Shown here in pieces: positions 1 to 10,610 of a DNA stretch of 43,067 bases. The stretch's first letter is position 1; the number at the start of each line of letters is the position of its first letter. A program made the translations under genes and the position numbers. The notes under the pieces are model-generated. The model made no database searches, was not told where the DNA came from, and worked only from the letters and a program-made list of their open reading frames with translations. The stretch comes from Bacteroidaceae bacterium (GTDB lineage: Bacteria; Bacteroidota; Bacteroidia; Bacteroidales; Bacteroidaceae). Where the stretch lies: assembly GCA_017503235.1 (NCBI GenBank), contig JAFVTL010000112.1, positions 1-43,067 of the forward strand, written 5' to 3'.

Positions 1-1681
1 GCAGATTGAACAAGACTTGGCTGCTGCCGACCTCTTGGAAAAGGTAGAAGCATATACCAACAAGGTAGGTTGCTCGGAACGTACCGGTGTAGCCATCGAG
101 CCGAAGCTTTCTATGCAGTGGTTCTTGAAGATGCAGCACTTTGCAGACATGGCACTTCCACCGGTAATGAACGATGAACTGAAATTCTATCCGGCGAAGT
201 ACAAGAATACATACCGCAACTGGTTGGAAAACATCAAGGACTGGTGTATCAGCCGTCAGTTGTGGTGGGGTCACCGCATTCCGGCTTACTACTTGCCGGA
301 AGGTGGTTTCGTGGTAGCTCCGACTGCTGAAGAAGCATTGGCTAAGGCCATCGAAAAGACAGGCAACAAGGACTTGAAGGTGGAAGACCTCCGCCAGGAT
401 GAAGACTGCCTCGACACTTGGTTCTCTTCCTGGTTGTGGCCGATTTCACTCTTCGACGGTATCAACAACCCGGGCAACGAAGAAATCAAGTACTACTACC
501 CTACCAGCGACTTGGTGACAGGTCCGGACATCATTTTCTTCTGGGTAGCCCGTATGATTATGGCCGGTTACGAATACTTGGGCGACATGCCGTTCAAGAA
601 CGTGTACTTCACCGGTATCGTACGCGACAAGATTGGCCGCAAGATGTCGAAGTCGCTCGGTAACTCACCGGACCCATTGGATTTGATTGACCGCTATGGT
701 GCCGATGGTGTACGTATGGGTATGATGCTCTCGGCTCCTGCCGGCAACGACATTCTGTTCGACGATTCACTTTGCGAACAAGGCCGTAACTTCAACAACA
801 AGATTTGGAATGCGTTCCGTCTGGTGAAGGGATGGTCTGTAGAAGATATAGCTCAACCGGAATATGCTGCCCTCGCAACCGAATGGTTTGAATCCATGCT
901 GGCCAAGACTGCTGCTGAGGTGGAAGATCTCTTCAGCAAGTATCGTTTGAGCGAAGCGTTGATGGCTGTGTACAAGTTGTTCTGGGATGAATTCTCCAGT
1001 TGGTACTTGGAAATGGTGAAGCCGGCCTACATCGACGGCAAGGCTCAACCAATCGACAAGAAGACATATGAAAAGACATTGAGTTTCTTCGACAGCCTCT
1101 TGAAGTTGCTCCATCCGTTCATGCCGTTCATCACTGAAGAGTTGTGGCAACACATCTACGACCGCAAGGAAGGTGAAAGCCTCATGGTTCAGACCTTGGA
1201 CATTTGCAAAGACTGTAACGAAGGCATTATCAAGAACTTCGAAATTGTAAAGGAAGTCATCGGCGGTATCCGTACCATCCGTTTGCAGAAGAACATCGCA
1301 CAGAAGGAAGCTTTGTCACTCCAAGTAGTAGGCGAAAGCCCGGTAGCTGCATTCAATTCGGTAATCAGCAAGCTTTGTAACTTGACTGCTATTGAAAGTG
1401 TAGAAAACAAGGCAGAAGGTTCGGCTTCGTTCATGGTAGGTACTACTGAATATGCCGTACCACTCGGCAACCTCATCAATGTAGAAGAAGAACTCAAGAA
1501 GTTGGAAGCTGACTTGAAGTACAACGAAGGTTTCCTTCAGAGTGTATTGAAGAAGCTCAGTAACGAAAAGTTCGTGAGCAAGGCTCCAGCCAACGTCATC
1601 GAAATGGAACGCAAGAAGCAAGCCGATGCCGAAAGCAAAATTGCTTCGTTGAAGGAAAGCATCGCTGCTTTGAAGAAGTAA
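1..1681 (+). CDS. valS: Valyl-tRNA synthetase, 3' part only
   Basis: Charges tRNA-Val with valine in the cytoplasm. The reading frame is open from the first base of the window (first full codon at base 2), so the N-terminal half with the HIGH motif lies outside. About 560 codons remain. The class I synthetase signature KMSKS is at bases 641-655, in the context [18 protein letters not shown]. It is followed by the helical anticodon-binding domain and a C-terminal coiled coil rich in Lys and Glu (about bases 1480-1675), which is typical of ValRS. The pattern [17 protein letters not shown] before the editing-domain exit is also typical of this family. No operon partner follows; an inverted repeat and a terminator lie downstream. 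Confidence 0.97.
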   Translation, partial: QIEQDLAAADLLEKVEAYTNKVGCSERTGVAIEPKLSMQWFLKMQHFADMALPPVMNDELKFYPAKYKNTYRNWLENIKDWCISRQLWWGHRIPAYYLPEGGFVVAPTAEEALAKAIEKTGNKDLKVEDLRQDEDCLDTWFSSWLWPISLFDGINNPGNEEIKYYYPTSDLVTGPDIIFFWVARMIMAGYEYLGDMPFKNVYFTGIVRDKIGRKMSKSLGNSPDPLDLIDRYGADGVRMGMMLSAPAGNDILFDDSLCEQGRNFNNKIWNAFRLVKGWSVEDIAQPEYAALATEWFESMLAKTAAEVEDLFSKYRLSEALMAVYKLFWDEFSSWYLEMVKPAYIDGKAQPIDKKTYEKTLSFFDSLLKLLHPFMPFITEELWQHIYDRKEGESLMVQTLDICKDCNEGIIKNFEIVKEVIGGIRTIRLQKNIAQKEALSLQVVGESPVAAFNSVISKLCNLTAIESVENKAEGSASFMVGTTEYAVPLGNLINVEEELKKLEADLKYNEGFLQSVLKKLSNEKFVSKAPANVIEMERKKQADAESKIASLKESIAALKK

Positions 1682-1696
1682 AGCCCCCTTCAAGAA

Positions 1697-1840
1697 ACTG
1701 TGCCAAAATACACTTTTCATCCGCTGATGACGCTGATAACGCAGATTTTTCATCTTTAAAACTACCGAGAGGTCGTTATTTATCTGCGCAATCCGCGTAT
1801 TCTGCGGATGAAAAATAAAAGAGGCATTTTTGGACACAGT
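1697..1840. repeat. Imperfect ~144-bp inverted repeat downstream of valS
   Basis: The ends are complementary: ACTGTGCCAAAA on the left and TTTTTGGACACAGT on the right. Inside them, TTTTCATCCGC on the left faces GCGGATGAAAAAT on the right. The whole element can fold back on itself. Related GCGGATGAAAAAT and CATCCGCAGATTACGC strings recur at 33060-33540, so this looks like a dispersed non-coding repeat rather than a gene. Confidence 0.7.
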
Positions 1841-1849
1841 CACTTAAAA

Positions 1850-1889
1850 TAAAAAAAGGTGAATGCATTTTTTAGCATTCACCTTTTTT
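1850..1889. terminator. Bidirectional intrinsic terminator
   Basis: The stem GGTGAATGC (1858-1866) pairs with GCATTCACC (1875-1883) around an 8-base loop. An A-tract lies on the left and a T-tract on the right, so it can end transcription of valS (plus) and of the minus-strand gene that stops at 1928. Confidence 0.85.
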
Positions 1890-1927
1890 ATTCCATATAT
1901 TAGCTCCCCTTCTGGGGAGTTGAGGGG

Positions 1928-2377
1928 CTATTTTTCTAAAAGTTCTTTCAAAAACGCATCCAATTCCTCGTCCAGTCCTTTCAACAATTCATCATTCAGC
2001 AGCATCGTTTCTTCGTCATCCATCAGCAACAGGTCGGCAACCGTTTCCTTGTCATCGTCTATCAAGACAAAGGAATAAGGCTTCATGATGCCCAATCGGT
2101 CCAAAGTACCTTCCTTGCGCAATTCTTCCAATGCCTGTTTGAGGTGCAGCTCTACGGATACATAAAAATCTTCCGCTACACAATCCACCCAATCTTGAAC
2201 CGTCGTACGAGCCAGCACTTGTTCATCATCATCATACACCACCAATTCGCCTGACTCAGACAAAGGCTGCAAATGAATGTCCGTAACAAAAAGGGCGTCC
2301 GTATCAGACTGATACCGTCCCAATGCCTTTTTCAAAGCACCAAGAATGGAAGAATAGGATTGTGCGCTTAGTTTCAT
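1928..2377 (-). CDS. Hypothetical acidic protein, 149 aa
   Basis: I do not recognise a named family. The protein is cytoplasmic by appearance, with no signal peptide or membrane segment. It starts MKLSAQSYSSILGALKKAL and is strongly acidic, with a C-terminal helix full of Asp, Glu and Leu. The ATG at 2377 has a TATATTTG -7 box upstream at 2404-2411 and a bidirectional terminator downstream, so it is probably a monocistronic real gene. A hairpin-forming repeat (1902-1931, CTCCCC/GGGGAG core) overlaps its 3' end. Confidence 0.75.
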   Translation of the reverse strand: MKLSAQSYSSILGALKKALGRYQSDTDALFVTDIHLQPLSESGELVVYDDDEQVLARTTVQDWVDCVAEDFYVSVELHLKQALEELRKEGTLDRLGIMKPYSFVLIDDDKETVADLLLMDDEETMLLNDELLKGLDEELDAFLKELLEK

Positions 2378-2403
2378 AAAACCATGTTTTTATAAATGAC
2401 GGT

Positions 2404-2411
2404 CAAATATA
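2404..2411 (-). promoter_or_regulatory. Bacteroidetes -7 box for the 149-aa gene
   Basis: TATATTTG on the minus strand matches TAnnTTTG and lies 26 bases before the ATG. A TTG lies about 18 bases further upstream, slightly closer than the usual -33 spacing. Confidence 0.5.
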
Positions 2412-2444
2412 CAAAAAAAACGATTCAAGCAAGTTGTTTTTCCA

Positions 2445-3458
2445 TTATTTATCCTCAAAACGCAGCATCTGTAGGCGGAGCCGTTGGTATTCAGTCATTC
2501 TTTCGGACAATTGCGAACGGTAGGAAGCAATCAAGGTAGCCTCGAACGTTTCCGGCTTGGCAAGATTTGCAGCCTCATTCAAATAGGTTGTAGCCGTTTC
2601 AAATTCTCCCTGCATTTCATGATACAAAGCCAAGTTGAAAGCTGCCCTCATCTTTTGTTTGCCCTTTTTGTTGTCATAAAGTTTCTTCCACAGCGGATAG
2701 GCTTCCGACCAATCGTGTTCACGTACATATAATCCGGCATCACGCATATCCGCATTACCGCCATCGAAATAAAAACGGATGTCTTCTTTCCACGAAGGAA
2801 TCAGATAAGGTACCAGCATTTGCGCTACATAGCCCGACGACTCCTTGACAATCTGCGTAAAGGTCAACTCAGGGCCTGATTCCCAAAAGATGGTATCCTT
2901 TCGGGTTACTGTCAGCATAGATGTATCCCGATTGGGGACATAGGCTCTCATGACGACCGAGATGATGCCATCTATCGTAGGAGGATATAGAAGATTGGAC
3001 ATATTGGCGGATTTCTTCACTTCAATGTGGACACGTTCTACCGAGAAGAGCATATCCACTCCCAATTTGTCCGTCCACTCCCGAACCTGACTCCTCGAAA
3101 GGACATTTCCACGCCAATCATCCCTCAGCGACTGATGCCCCTTAAGGGAAAGCGTCAGTTCACACAAAGAAGAATCGCATATTACCACTTCATCAAAATA
3201 TTCCGTAGCCGCAATTTCTTCAGCCAAAGCCTCGGCCACCACCTTACCATCCCCTTCCAAGAGACCGGCAGTGCGGGACATCGAAGCTTCATCGGCTATA
3301 ATCCGAGGCATGTTATTGACAACCCCCACTCTTCTGACTGATTCCGGAAAACTGAATTCAGCCGGCTGCAAGCTGTCATATTGCAAGGAGCTTATGGTAG
3401 AACAGGATGCAAACAAGGCAAGCGCCACACTCCAAACAAGCCATAATCGTTTCTTCAT
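2445..3458 (-). CDS. Outer-envelope lipoprotein, DUF6340-like
   Basis: About 337 aa. The N-terminus MKKRLWLVWSVALALFASC is a lipoprotein signal with the lipobox FASC. I prefer this ATG to the in-frame ATG nine bases upstream because it gives a standard charged n-region. The body starts PAEFSFPESVRRVGVVNNM and ends in a helical, TPR-like stretch (EMQGEFETATTYLNEAANLA). This resembles the Bacteroidetes DUF6340 lipoprotein group, whose function is unknown. It stands alone, with its own -7 box (3484-3491), and is insulated from secA by a terminator. Confidence 0.8.
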   Translation of the reverse strand: MKKRLWLVWSVALALFASCSTISSLQYDSLQPAEFSFPESVRRVGVVNNMPRIIADEASMSRTAGLLEGDGKVVAEALAEEIAATEYFDEVVICDSSLCELTLSLKGHQSLRDDWRGNVLSRSQVREWTDKLGVDMLFSVERVHIEVKKSANMSNLLYPPTIDGIISVVMRAYVPNRDTSMLTVTRKDTIFWESGPELTFTQIVKESSGYVAQMLVPYLIPSWKEDIRFYFDGGNADMRDAGLYVREHDWSEAYPLWKKLYDNKKGKQKMRAAFNLALYHEMQGEFETATTYLNEAANLAKPETFEATLIASYRSQLSERMTEYQRLRLQMLRFEDK

Positions 3459-3483
3459 AAACATCAATTTTATTCTTTCGGAA

Positions 3484-3491
3484 CAAAAGTA
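3484..3491 (-). promoter_or_regulatory. -7 box for the DUF6340-like lipoprotein gene
   Basis: TACTTTTG on the minus strand matches TAnnTTTG, between the secA terminator and the lipoprotein start. Confidence 0.5.
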
Positions 3492-3525
3492 AGGCTTTTC
3501 TTTTTAGAAATAGGTTAAAAGGAAT

Positions 3526-3560
3526 AAAAAAAGCCCGAATCTTAACAATTCGGGCTTTTT
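3526..3560. terminator. Intrinsic terminator after secA
   Basis: AGCCCGAAT and ATTCGGGCT form a 9-bp stem with a 7-base loop, flanked by an A-run on one side and a T-run on the other. It lies just past the secA stop codon on the minus strand. Confidence 0.9.
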
Positions 3561-3579
3561 CTTTCTTTATGGGAAGGAA

Positions 3580-6500
3580 TTACATGTTCTTTCCATGACA
3601 ATTCTTGAACTTCTTACCGCTACCGCAAGGACAAGGATCGTTACGGCCTACCGTCTTCTGGGCACGAATCGGTTCACGCTTCTGTTCGCGAGTATCGCGT
3701 CCGGCAGCTGCCTGTTGATTCGGGTCATTCAAGTCCTGTTTGGTTTCCTGATATTGCTGACGCGGAGCCGGTCTTTCAGGAGCCGCTTCACGCACCTGTC
3801 CCGGTTCCTGTACTGGAATCTGTCCGCGCATCAATACCGAGATGGTATTGTTGTTAATCTTGTTCACCATATTGTCAAACAGCTTCACCGACTCCAATTT
3901 GAAAATCAGCAACGGGTCTTTCTGTTCATAACTTGCATTCTGTACGGAATGTTTCAATTCATCCAACTCACGCAAGTTTTCTTTCCAACAATCATCGATG
4001 GTATGAAGCAAGATGGCCTTTTCAAACACCTTTACGATTTCTTTACCTTCTGTTTCATAAGCTGCCTTCAAGTTCACAGGGATGTTGTACATACGCTTAC
4101 CGTCAGTAATGGGAACTGCGATATTTTCGTACATGGCACCCTGATTTTCATAGACTGACTTAATAACCGGATTGGCAATCTGAGCCATGCGTTCTGTCTT
4201 GCGCTTGAAGTTTTCCATGGCTTTGGCAAATACGATTTCCACCAAATCTTCCTGCTTCTTGGCGTTGAATTCCTCTTCGGTGAATGGAATTTCCATGGCC
4301 AATGTCTGCAGAATTTCCATCTTGACGTTATCATAATCGCCCAGTTCAACTGCATAAGCGCAACGGTCCCAAATCATGTTCACGATGTCCATACCGATAC
4401 GTTCACCCATCAAAGCATGACGGCGCTTGGTATAGATAACGGTACGCTGCTTGTTCATCACGTCGTCGTATTCCAACAAACGTTTACGGATACCGAAGTT
4501 ATTTTCTTCCACCTTCTTCTGAGCGCGTTCGATGGAGTTGGAAATCATCTTGTGTTCAATCATTTCGCCTTCCTTGAATCCAAGCTTATCCATCACGGTA
4601 GCGATACGGTCGGATGAGAACAGACGCATCAAATCGTCTTCCAAAGAAACGAAGAATACAGAAGAACCCGGGTCACCCTGACGACCGGCACGACCACGCA
4701 ACTGACGGTCTACACGACGGGATTCGTGACGTTCTGTACCAATGATAGCCAAACCGCCTGCAGCCTTCACTTCATCGCTCAACTTGATGTCGGTACCACG
4801 ACCCGCCATGTTGGTAGCAATGGTTACGATACTCTTCTGACCAGCACGGGCCACGATGTCGGCTTCCTTCTGGTGCAACTTCGCATTCAACACGTTGTGT
4901 TCAATCTTACGAAGTGAAAGCATCTTGCTCAGCATTTCAGAGATTTCGACAGAAGTGGTACCCACCAAGACCGGACGTCCGGCTTCCACCATCTTTTCGA
5001 TTTCTTCAATAACGGCTTTATACTTTTCACGCTTGGTCTTATAAACGCGGTCGTTCATATCCTTACGGGCAATCGGACGGTTAGTCGGAATGACTACTAC
5101 ATCCAACTTGTAGATATCCCAGAATTCACCAGCTTCGGTTTCTGCCGTACCGGTCATACCCGAAAGCTTGTGGTACATACGGAAGTAGTTCTGCAAAGTA
5201 ATGGTAGCAAACGTTTGGGTAGCCGCTTCAATCTTCACACCTTCCTTGGCTTCTACCGCCTGATGCAAGCCGTCGCTCCAACGACGACCATCCATGATAC
5301 GGCCTGTCTGCTCATCTACAATCTTCACTTGTCCATCCAGCACCACATAGTCGGTATCCTTTTCAAAGATGGTATAGGCTTTCAACAACTGGTTGATGGT
5401 ATGAACACGTTCGGACTTGATGGCATAGTTAGTGAGCAATTCATCCTTCTTGGCCAACTTTTCCTCATCACTCAACCCTTGATTTTCCAATTCTGAAAGT
5501 TGGGAAGTAATGTCAGGAAGTACAAACAATGTCGGGTCAGAAGCATTTCCTGTAATCAGGTCAATACCCTTATCGGTGAGTTCGACACTCTTGAACTTTT
5601 CGTCAATCACAAAATATAACGGAGCGGTCGCTTCAGGCATGCGCTTGTTGTTCTGCTCCATATAGATTTCTTCGGTCTTCAGCATACCCGCCTTGATACC
5701 TTGTTCACTCAAGAACTTGATCAAAGCCTTATTCTTTGGCAATGCCTTGTGACTACGGAACAAAGCGAGGAATCCCTCTTCCTGTTCCTTTTCGTCAGAA
5801 GAGGCAATCAAGCGCTTGGCATCGGTAAGGTATTGGGTAGCCAAACGACGTTGAGCTTCCACCAGACGTTCTACCAACGGACGGAGCTGTTCGAAGAGCT
5901 GGTCTTCGCCCTTAGGTACCGGACCTGAGATAATCAATGGAGTACGTGCGTCGTCAATCAACACCGAGTCCACTTCATCGACAATGGCATAATTGTGTCT
6001 CCGCTGTACCAAGTCACTGGGGCTGGTAGCCATGTTGTCACGCAAGTAGTCGAAACCGAATTCATTGTTGGTACCGAATGTAATATCTGCCAAATAAGCA
6101 TTTCGGCGAGCATCCGAGTTAGGCTGATGCTTGTCTATACAATCCACACTCAAACCGTGGAACTGGTAAAGAGGTCCCATCCACTCCGAGTCACGCTTGG
6201 CCAGATAGTCATTGACAGTCACCACGTGTACACCATTACCGGTCAAAGCGTTCAAGAATACAGGCAAGGTCGCAACCAAAGTCTTACCTTCACCGGTAGC
6301 CATTTCGGCAATCTTTCCTTTATGAAGCACTACCCCACCAAACAACTGAACGTCGTAATGCACCATGTTCCAGGTCATTTCATTACCGCCTGCCATCCAA
6401 TGGTTCTGCCAAATGGCCTTGTCACCTTCGATGCGTACAAAGTCTTTGCCTTGTCCGGCCAACAAACGGTCAAAATCAGTTGCCGTAACTACCAGTTCTT

Positions 6501-6873
6501 CGTTTTCCGAGAGTCGGCGTGCGGTTTCCTTAACTATCGAGAAGGCTTGTGGAAGGACATCGTCCAATGCTTTTTCATACTTGGCCAATACATCTTTTTC
6601 CAACTTGTCTATCTGATTGAATATCGGTTCACGGCTTTCGATATCCGTTGTTTCAATAGTAGCCTTGAGCTCTTCAATCTTCTTCTGTTCTTCAAGAGCC
6701 GATGCCTTGATGTACTTCTTCAGTTCTTCCGTACGAGCACGGAGTTCATCATTATTCAGTTTGGAAATTTCCGGATAAACGGCCTTAACCTTGTCTACCC
6801 ACGGCTTTATCTCCTTCATGTCACGGGTAGCCTTGTTTCCAAACAGCTTTCCTATAAATTCATTAAATCCCAT
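3580..6873 (-). CDS. secA: Preprotein translocase ATPase SecA
   Basis: Motor ATPase that drives unfolded proteins through SecYEG across the inner membrane. The 1097 residues are longer than the roughly 900 of E. coli SecA, as is usual in Bacteroidetes; extra sequence sits in the region after the DEAD motif (about residues 330-480). Visible motifs are Walker A ([11 protein letters not shown], about residues 189-199), the DEAD-like box [17 protein letters not shown], the helicase-type [11 protein letters not shown] and [11 protein letters not shown], and the C-terminal zinc-binding [17 protein letters not shown], which binds SecB or ribosomes in other bacteria. The ATG at 6873 gives a standard N-terminus. 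A TACCTTTG -7 box lies upstream and a strong terminator downstream, so it is monocistronic. Confidence 0.98.
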   Translation of the reverse strand: MGFNEFIGKLFGNKATRDMKEIKPWVDKVKAVYPEISKLNNDELRARTEELKKYIKASALEEQKKIEELKATIETTDIESREPIFNQIDKLEKDVLAKYEKALDDVLPQAFSIVKETARRLSENEELVVTATDFDRLLAGQGKDFVRIEGDKAIWQNHWMAGGNEMTWNMVHYDVQLFGGVVLHKGKIAEMATGEGKTLVATLPVFLNALTGNGVHVVTVNDYLAKRDSEWMGPLYQFHGLSVDCIDKHQPNSDARRNAYLADITFGTNNEFGFDYLRDNMATSPSDLVQRRHNYAIVDEVDSVLIDDARTPLIISGPVPKGEDQLFEQLRPLVERLVEAQRRLATQYLTDAKRLIASSDEKEQEEGFLALFRSHKALPKNKALIKFLSEQGIKAGMLKTEEIYMEQNNKRMPEATAPLYFVIDEKFKSVELTDKGIDLITGNASDPTLFVLPDITSQLSELENQGLSDEEKLAKKDELLTNYAIKSERVHTINQLLKAYTIFEKDTDYVVLDGQVKIVDEQTGRIMDGRRWSDGLHQAVEAKEGVKIEAATQTFATITLQNYFRMYHKLSGMTGTAETEAGEFWDIYKLDVVVIPTNRPIARKDMNDRVYKTKREKYKAVIEEIEKMVEAGRPVLVGTTSVEISEMLSKMLSLRKIEHNVLNAKLHQKEADIVARAGQKSIVTIATNMAGRGTDIKLSDEVKAAGGLAIIGTERHESRRVDRQLRGRAGRQGDPGSSVFFVSLEDDLMRLFSSDRIATVMDKLGFKEGEMIEHKMISNSIERAQKKVEENNFGIRKRLLEYDDVMNKQRTVIYTKRRHALMGERIGMDIVNMIWDRCAYAVELGDYDNVKMEILQTLAMEIPFTEEEFNAKKQEDLVEIVFAKAMENFKRKTERMAQIANPVIKSVYENQGAMYENIAVPITDGKRMYNIPVNLKAAYETEGKEIVKVFEKAILLHTIDDCWKENLRELDELKHSVQNASYEQKDPLLIFKLESVKLFDNMVNKINNNTISVLMRGQIPVQEPGQVREAAPERPAPRQQYQETKQDLNDPNQQAAAGRDTREQKREPIRAQKTVGRNDPCPCGSGKKFKNCHGKNM

Positions 6874-6917
6874 TGTATATTAGTTTTATTTTTTCTGATT
6901 GATTATGGATTGGAGTG

Positions 6918-6925
6918 CAAAGGTA
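6918..6925 (-). promoter_or_regulatory. -7 box for secA
   Basis: TACCTTTG on the minus strand, 44 bases before the secA ATG, matches TAnnTTTG. The -33 element is not clear. Confidence 0.5.
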
Positions 6926-6961
6926 CAATAAAAAGCGGACTATCACACCCCTTCGCTCAAT

Positions 6962-8548
6962 TTATTGCCTGCGGACGTCGGTCAACGGAGGCAAATCGGA
7001 GGCATTCGGTGCCCTGATACGCATAAAATGTGCAAGCGTAGGCACAATATTTCCCACACTCAGCGGAGTATGAACCACTTCCGGCTTGACATTCCATCCA
7101 AAGAAGAACAAAGGAACTGATACATATATATTCCTTATAACCTCTGTATCCAAAGAATGTTCACGGACCATTGTCCAACCCGGGAGGACGTCTATCCACA
7201 AATCGCCTGAGCACTCGGAATTGTATCTGTTTTTGATTTTACCCACTTCGGGAGTCCATGCGCCTAACTTCAATCTTTGGGAAGAATAGACATCCTTGAC
7301 TCCACTGAACTGAATCAGGAACTCGGATGAACGGGAAAGAATCTCTGCCAAGTCGAGCTGTTTCTGTTCAATGAGCTTATGATTCAAATAGATTTCCTGA
7401 TTGTTGTGCGCCTCTACATATTGCCCTTCACCATAAATGGCGGCCAAGTAGAGATTCAGCAAAGCCGAGCAACGAGCTATATGAAACTCACCACCCGGGA
7501 TACGATATTTCGGGTCATCAACCGGCTCAGGGTCGGAATATCCTGTAGAAGTAATGAACACCAACGTATTACGCAAGCCTACTTTGCGGTCAAGGATGTC
7601 AAGCAACTCGGCTAACGCATGGTCCAAACGAACATAGACATCCTGCATTTCAATGTAATGCTCCGACGATGGCTGATGGTCATAATTGCCGGCATAATAG
7701 GCCAGTTGCAACAAATCAGGCACCCTGTCCTGTCCCATCGGAGTATTGTTCAAGCATGCATTGGCCAGGCGGTTCACCTCATCATTTGCATAAGGACTGG
7801 TCTTGAACTTGCGGTATTTATTCTTGCGTTCGTCATCGAACTTATGTTTGAATGCAATTCGTTTGGTATCGTTCGATAAATATTGATAGGCATTGATGGG
7901 CAGATAAGGCATCCATTCCATTCCATCAATCCGAAAATCCAATCCCTGACGGTCGTTATAGGCAGACACCCAAGTCGGGAAGTCTGCATAATAAGTCGTA
8001 CCGCTCCACTTGCCCGTTTCATCATTCAGCCAGAAAGCACCCTTGGAAGCATGACCTGCCGAAAGCACGGCCATCTCGCGTGTCGGAGCAATGGAATAGG
8101 TTTCGGCCATGCCCTGGGTAGCTACCATCAGTTCATCCACCAGATTGGATACCTTCAGTCTCACCGGAGAAGTGGATTCTGACGTATAGACTCCCATAAA
8201 GTTGGCATCGTCCACGCAATTGACCATGCGCAATGTATTGCGGTCCAACCACATATCACCTACAATGCCATGATTGTAGGGAGTCGTACCCGAATAGATG
8301 GAAGCCACGGACGACGACTTGTCTACATCAACAAAATCATATTCCAAATGCTGATAGGTACGACCTTCCTTCAACAAACGCTTGAAGCCGCGTTCTCCAT
8401 AAAGTGCCGAAAAGGCTTCCACATAATCCATGCGGAGCTGGTCAATGGTAATCCCTACCACCAACCGAGGCACAACCGGAGTTTCCTGAGCCTGCAAACC
8501 TGACAATACAACCATTGCCAGCAGAGATGTCAACAATCGTCCTTTCAT
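6962..8548 (-). CDS. PafA-like alkaline phosphatase-fold protein, catalytically degenerate
   Basis: 528 aa with a signal peptide (MKGRLLTSLLAMVVLSGLQA), so exported. The fold is that of PafA-type alkaline phosphatases: PRLVVGITIDQLRMDY, SIYSGTTPYNHGIVGD, MQDVYVRLDHALAELLDILD and VPLFFFGWNVKP line up with that family. The catalytic positions do not. By my alignment from memory the Thr nucleophile position is Lys77, the Asn and the Lys/Arg phosphate-binding positions are changed, metal-ligand positions are Asn288, Gln292, Thr335, Gly336 and Ser477, and only Asp36 remains. No frameshift or stop is present. I infer a non-enzymatic relative with a binding or scaffolding role. Its ATG overlaps the stop of the upstream DUF4105/Lnb gene by four bases, so the two are translationally coupled. 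Confidence 0.85.
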   Translation of the reverse strand: MKGRLLTSLLAMVVLSGLQAQETPVVPRLVVGITIDQLRMDYVEAFSALYGERGFKRLLKEGRTYQHLEYDFVDVDKSSSVASIYSGTTPYNHGIVGDMWLDRNTLRMVNCVDDANFMGVYTSESTSPVRLKVSNLVDELMVATQGMAETYSIAPTREMAVLSAGHASKGAFWLNDETGKWSGTTYYADFPTWVSAYNDRQGLDFRIDGMEWMPYLPINAYQYLSNDTKRIAFKHKFDDERKNKYRKFKTSPYANDEVNRLANACLNNTPMGQDRVPDLLQLAYYAGNYDHQPSSEHYIEMQDVYVRLDHALAELLDILDRKVGLRNTLVFITSTGYSDPEPVDDPKYRIPGGEFHIARCSALLNLYLAAIYGEGQYVEAHNNQEIYLNHKLIEQKQLDLAEILSRSSEFLIQFSGVKDVYSSQRLKLGAWTPEVGKIKNRYNSECSGDLWIDVLPGWTMVREHSLDTEVIRNIYVSVPLFFFGWNVKPEVVHTPLSVGNIVPTLAHFMRIRAPNASDLPPLTDVRRQ

Positions 8549-9738
8549 TTGAAACGCTTACTTCGATATAAAAACAAATGACCTGCCGAACAAACCAACA
8601 AACTTAATGTCAAAGGTAACACCGTTGCGTTAAAGTATTGCGGTATAAAAGGCATCGCTATTATAAAAAGTGTTAAATACACAACATTCAAGGCATGATA
8701 GAAGTCCTTCTTCCGCTTTACAGCCTTATAGACCATCATCGGCAAATAGCATAAAGGCAACGGATTAAACAAGACAAGCATCCAGTTTGAACCTACTGTA
8801 GGATGTACTGAGAAGAAGAAGAGGAAAGCAATGATGCAACCTCCCAAGCCCTGCAAGCCATACAACAGGACATCCCAAAGCCAACATACCCTTCCAACCT
8901 TGTAACTCCATACAGCCACAGTCAAGGTTATGCCCAACAAGATAATTGCACACGCCAATGGACTCAATGGAAAACCTTCCGAATGGTCTCTAATCACCTC
9001 CGCCTTCCTGACATGTTCACTTTCGATGTAAGAAGTGACGCTTTCCGGCCGGGAAAGCGTTGCTTTACGAGCCGAAGACAGCATCTTGAACGGAGCGAAC
9101 TGCTGCTTCCTGTAGTCGAGAGGTACATCCGCTTCGGCACCCAGACACAAATCAATGCCCAATTCACTCCACGCATTGCCGGCCGTAAACTCATGGATGA
9201 TATCGCGGAATGAGCACGAAGGCACGTCTTCGGGATAGGAAACCGTTCCATTCAGGCATTCTTCTATCTTGTCCCTTGCACGGGTTGTACAATTGTCATA
9301 AAAATAATTATAGCGGTAGGTACGATTAGACGGATGATAGTTTTCGTCCAACAACATAACAAGTCTGACTTTCTCTTCCTGTGTCAGATTGAGCACTTGC
9401 TGGTAGACATCGGAGCCGCGCATGGCATACTCCATCTCAAAATGGGAATAAGGAACCGCACCCAACTGGTAGTCAGTCTTCCCCATCAGAAAGCGCATCA
9501 CGAAATTGGGCGTATTGAAACTGAACATTCCATAGTTGAAGACCAGATCCTGCCGACGGGTATAGTTTTCATAGCGGATGGCCGTATGTCCGAACAAGGC
9601 ATAAATCTCGGAGCCTGGCGCACAAGTCACCAAGCTGATGCGAATACTGTCCTGCATCAACCCGCTGGCATGAACAGGCAATTTCCCGCACATACCGACC
9701 ACAAAAACCAACCAAAGAAGTAATGTCTTTATCCGCAT
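8545..9738 (-). CDS. DUF4105 / Lnb-type membrane protein
   Basis: About 397 aa from the ATG at 9738. An in-frame upstream ATG at 9780 would add 14 residues before a normal signal sequence, so I reject it. A signal segment (MRIKTLLLWLVFVVGMCG) is followed by a periplasmic domain with SLVTCAPGSEIYALFGHTAIR and YNYFYDNCTTRARDKI; the Cys in NCTT and the His in FGHTA are likely active-site residues. About five C-terminal membrane helices follow. The architecture matches DUF4105, for which a Bacteroides member has been described as the lipoprotein N-acyltransferase Lnb. Paralogues exist, so the exact reaction is an inference. The stop codon overlaps the start of the phosphatase-fold gene. Confidence 0.85.
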   Translation of the reverse strand: MRIKTLLLWLVFVVGMCGKLPVHASGLMQDSIRISLVTCAPGSEIYALFGHTAIRYENYTRRQDLVFNYGMFSFNTPNFVMRFLMGKTDYQLGAVPYSHFEMEYAMRGSDVYQQVLNLTQEEKVRLVMLLDENYHPSNRTYRYNYFYDNCTTRARDKIEECLNGTVSYPEDVPSCSFRDIIHEFTAGNAWSELGIDLCLGAEADVPLDYRKQQFAPFKMLSSARKATLSRPESVTSYIESEHVRKAEVIRDHSEGFPLSPLACAIILLGITLTVAVWSYKVGRVCWLWDVLLYGLQGLGGCIIAFLFFFSVHPTVGSNWMLVLFNPLPLCYLPMMVYKAVKRKKDFYHALNVVYLTLFIIAMPFIPQYFNATVLPLTLSLLVCSAGHLFLYRSKRFK

Positions 9739-9777
9739 TATATAATATAATAAGGTATAGCCTCCCTTATTCCGTCG

Positions 9778-9785
9778 CAAAAGTA
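9778..9785 (-). promoter_or_regulatory. -7 box for the DUF4105/Lnb operon
   Basis: TACTTTTG on the minus strand, 40 bases upstream of the preferred ATG. It lies in the 143-bp gap shared with the divergent coaX, where TTACTTTG (9851-9858, plus) may serve coaX. Confidence 0.45.
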
Positions 9786-9881
9786 CACCTAAAATTCAAT
9801 TATTCCTCATAAATACCACAATTAATTACCCATTCTATCCAAATTTTACCTTACTTTGCACCATAAAAACATGCCAACAGA

Positions 9882-10610
9882 GTGAATTTAATCATCGACA
9901 TAGGAAACACATCGGCTAAAATGGCTGTGTTTGACCAAGGGAAGCCCGTTGAAGTGCGCCGTACTTCCAACCAGTCACTGGAAGGATTGGAGGAACTATG
10001 CATGCATTACCCCATCCGGAAAGGAATCATCTCAACGGTCATCACCCCCGGAAAAACCATCAATGAACAATTGGAGAAGCTTCCGTTTCCATGGATGAAA
10101 TTCAACCATGAAACCCCCATTCCCATCAAGAACCTTTACCAGACGCCACACACCTTGGGACCGGACAGATTGGCGGCCGTCATCGGAGCCAATGACCAGG
10201 AACCCGGGCGCGACATTCTGGTAATAGATGCAGGGACTTGCATCACTTACGACTTCATCGACCATGAAGGACAGTACTGGGGAGGCAACATATCCCCCGG
10301 GATGAACATGCGGTTCAAGGCGCTTCATGCCTTCACCGACAAACTTCCCGAAGTGAAAGCCGGTTGTAATATTCCACCTTATGGCCAAACGACGGAAAGT
10401 GCGATACAAGCCGGAGTCATTCACGGGATTGAGTTCGAAATAAACGGTTATATCCACCAACTTTTAAAGAATTATCCCGCACTTTTGGTTTTTTTAACGG
10501 GCGGAGACGATTTTTCTTTTGATACAAACTTAAAAAGTCTCATCTTTGCAGATGGTTTATTAGTATTGAAAGGTTTAAACAGAATATTAGAATATAATGA
10601 TAAGATATAA
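9882..10610 (+). CDS. coaX: Type III pantothenate kinase
   Basis: First step of coenzyme A synthesis: phosphorylates pantothenate in the cytoplasm. 242 aa, close to the usual length. The start is GTG at 9882, since the nearby ATG at 9871 runs into a stop after four codons, and only this start gives the invariant N-terminus [17 protein letters not shown]. Motifs seen are DIGNT (phosphate loop), [20 protein letters not shown] (catalytic Asp region), GGNISPG and the C-terminal FLTGGD. Its end overlaps the next gene by 14 bases, so it leads an envelope operon. The metabolic link to that operon is not obvious; the arrangement probably reflects shared expression. Confidence 0.96.
   Translation: MNLIIDIGNTSAKMAVFDQGKPVEVRRTSNQSLEGLEELCMHYPIRKGIISTVITPGKTINEQLEKLPFPWMKFNHETPIPIKNLYQTPHTLGPDRLAAVIGANDQEPGRDILVIDAGTCITYDFIDHEGQYWGGNISPGMNMRFKALHAFTDKLPEVKAGCNIPPYGQTTESAIQAGVIHGIEFEINGYIHQLLKNYPALLVFLTGGDDFSFDTNLKSLIFADGLLVLKGLNRILEYNDKI

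Noticed and set aside
5995-7017. Plus-strand 340-codon open frame opposite secA
   Set aside because: Antisense to the well supported secA coding sequence; low-information translation with no family signature.
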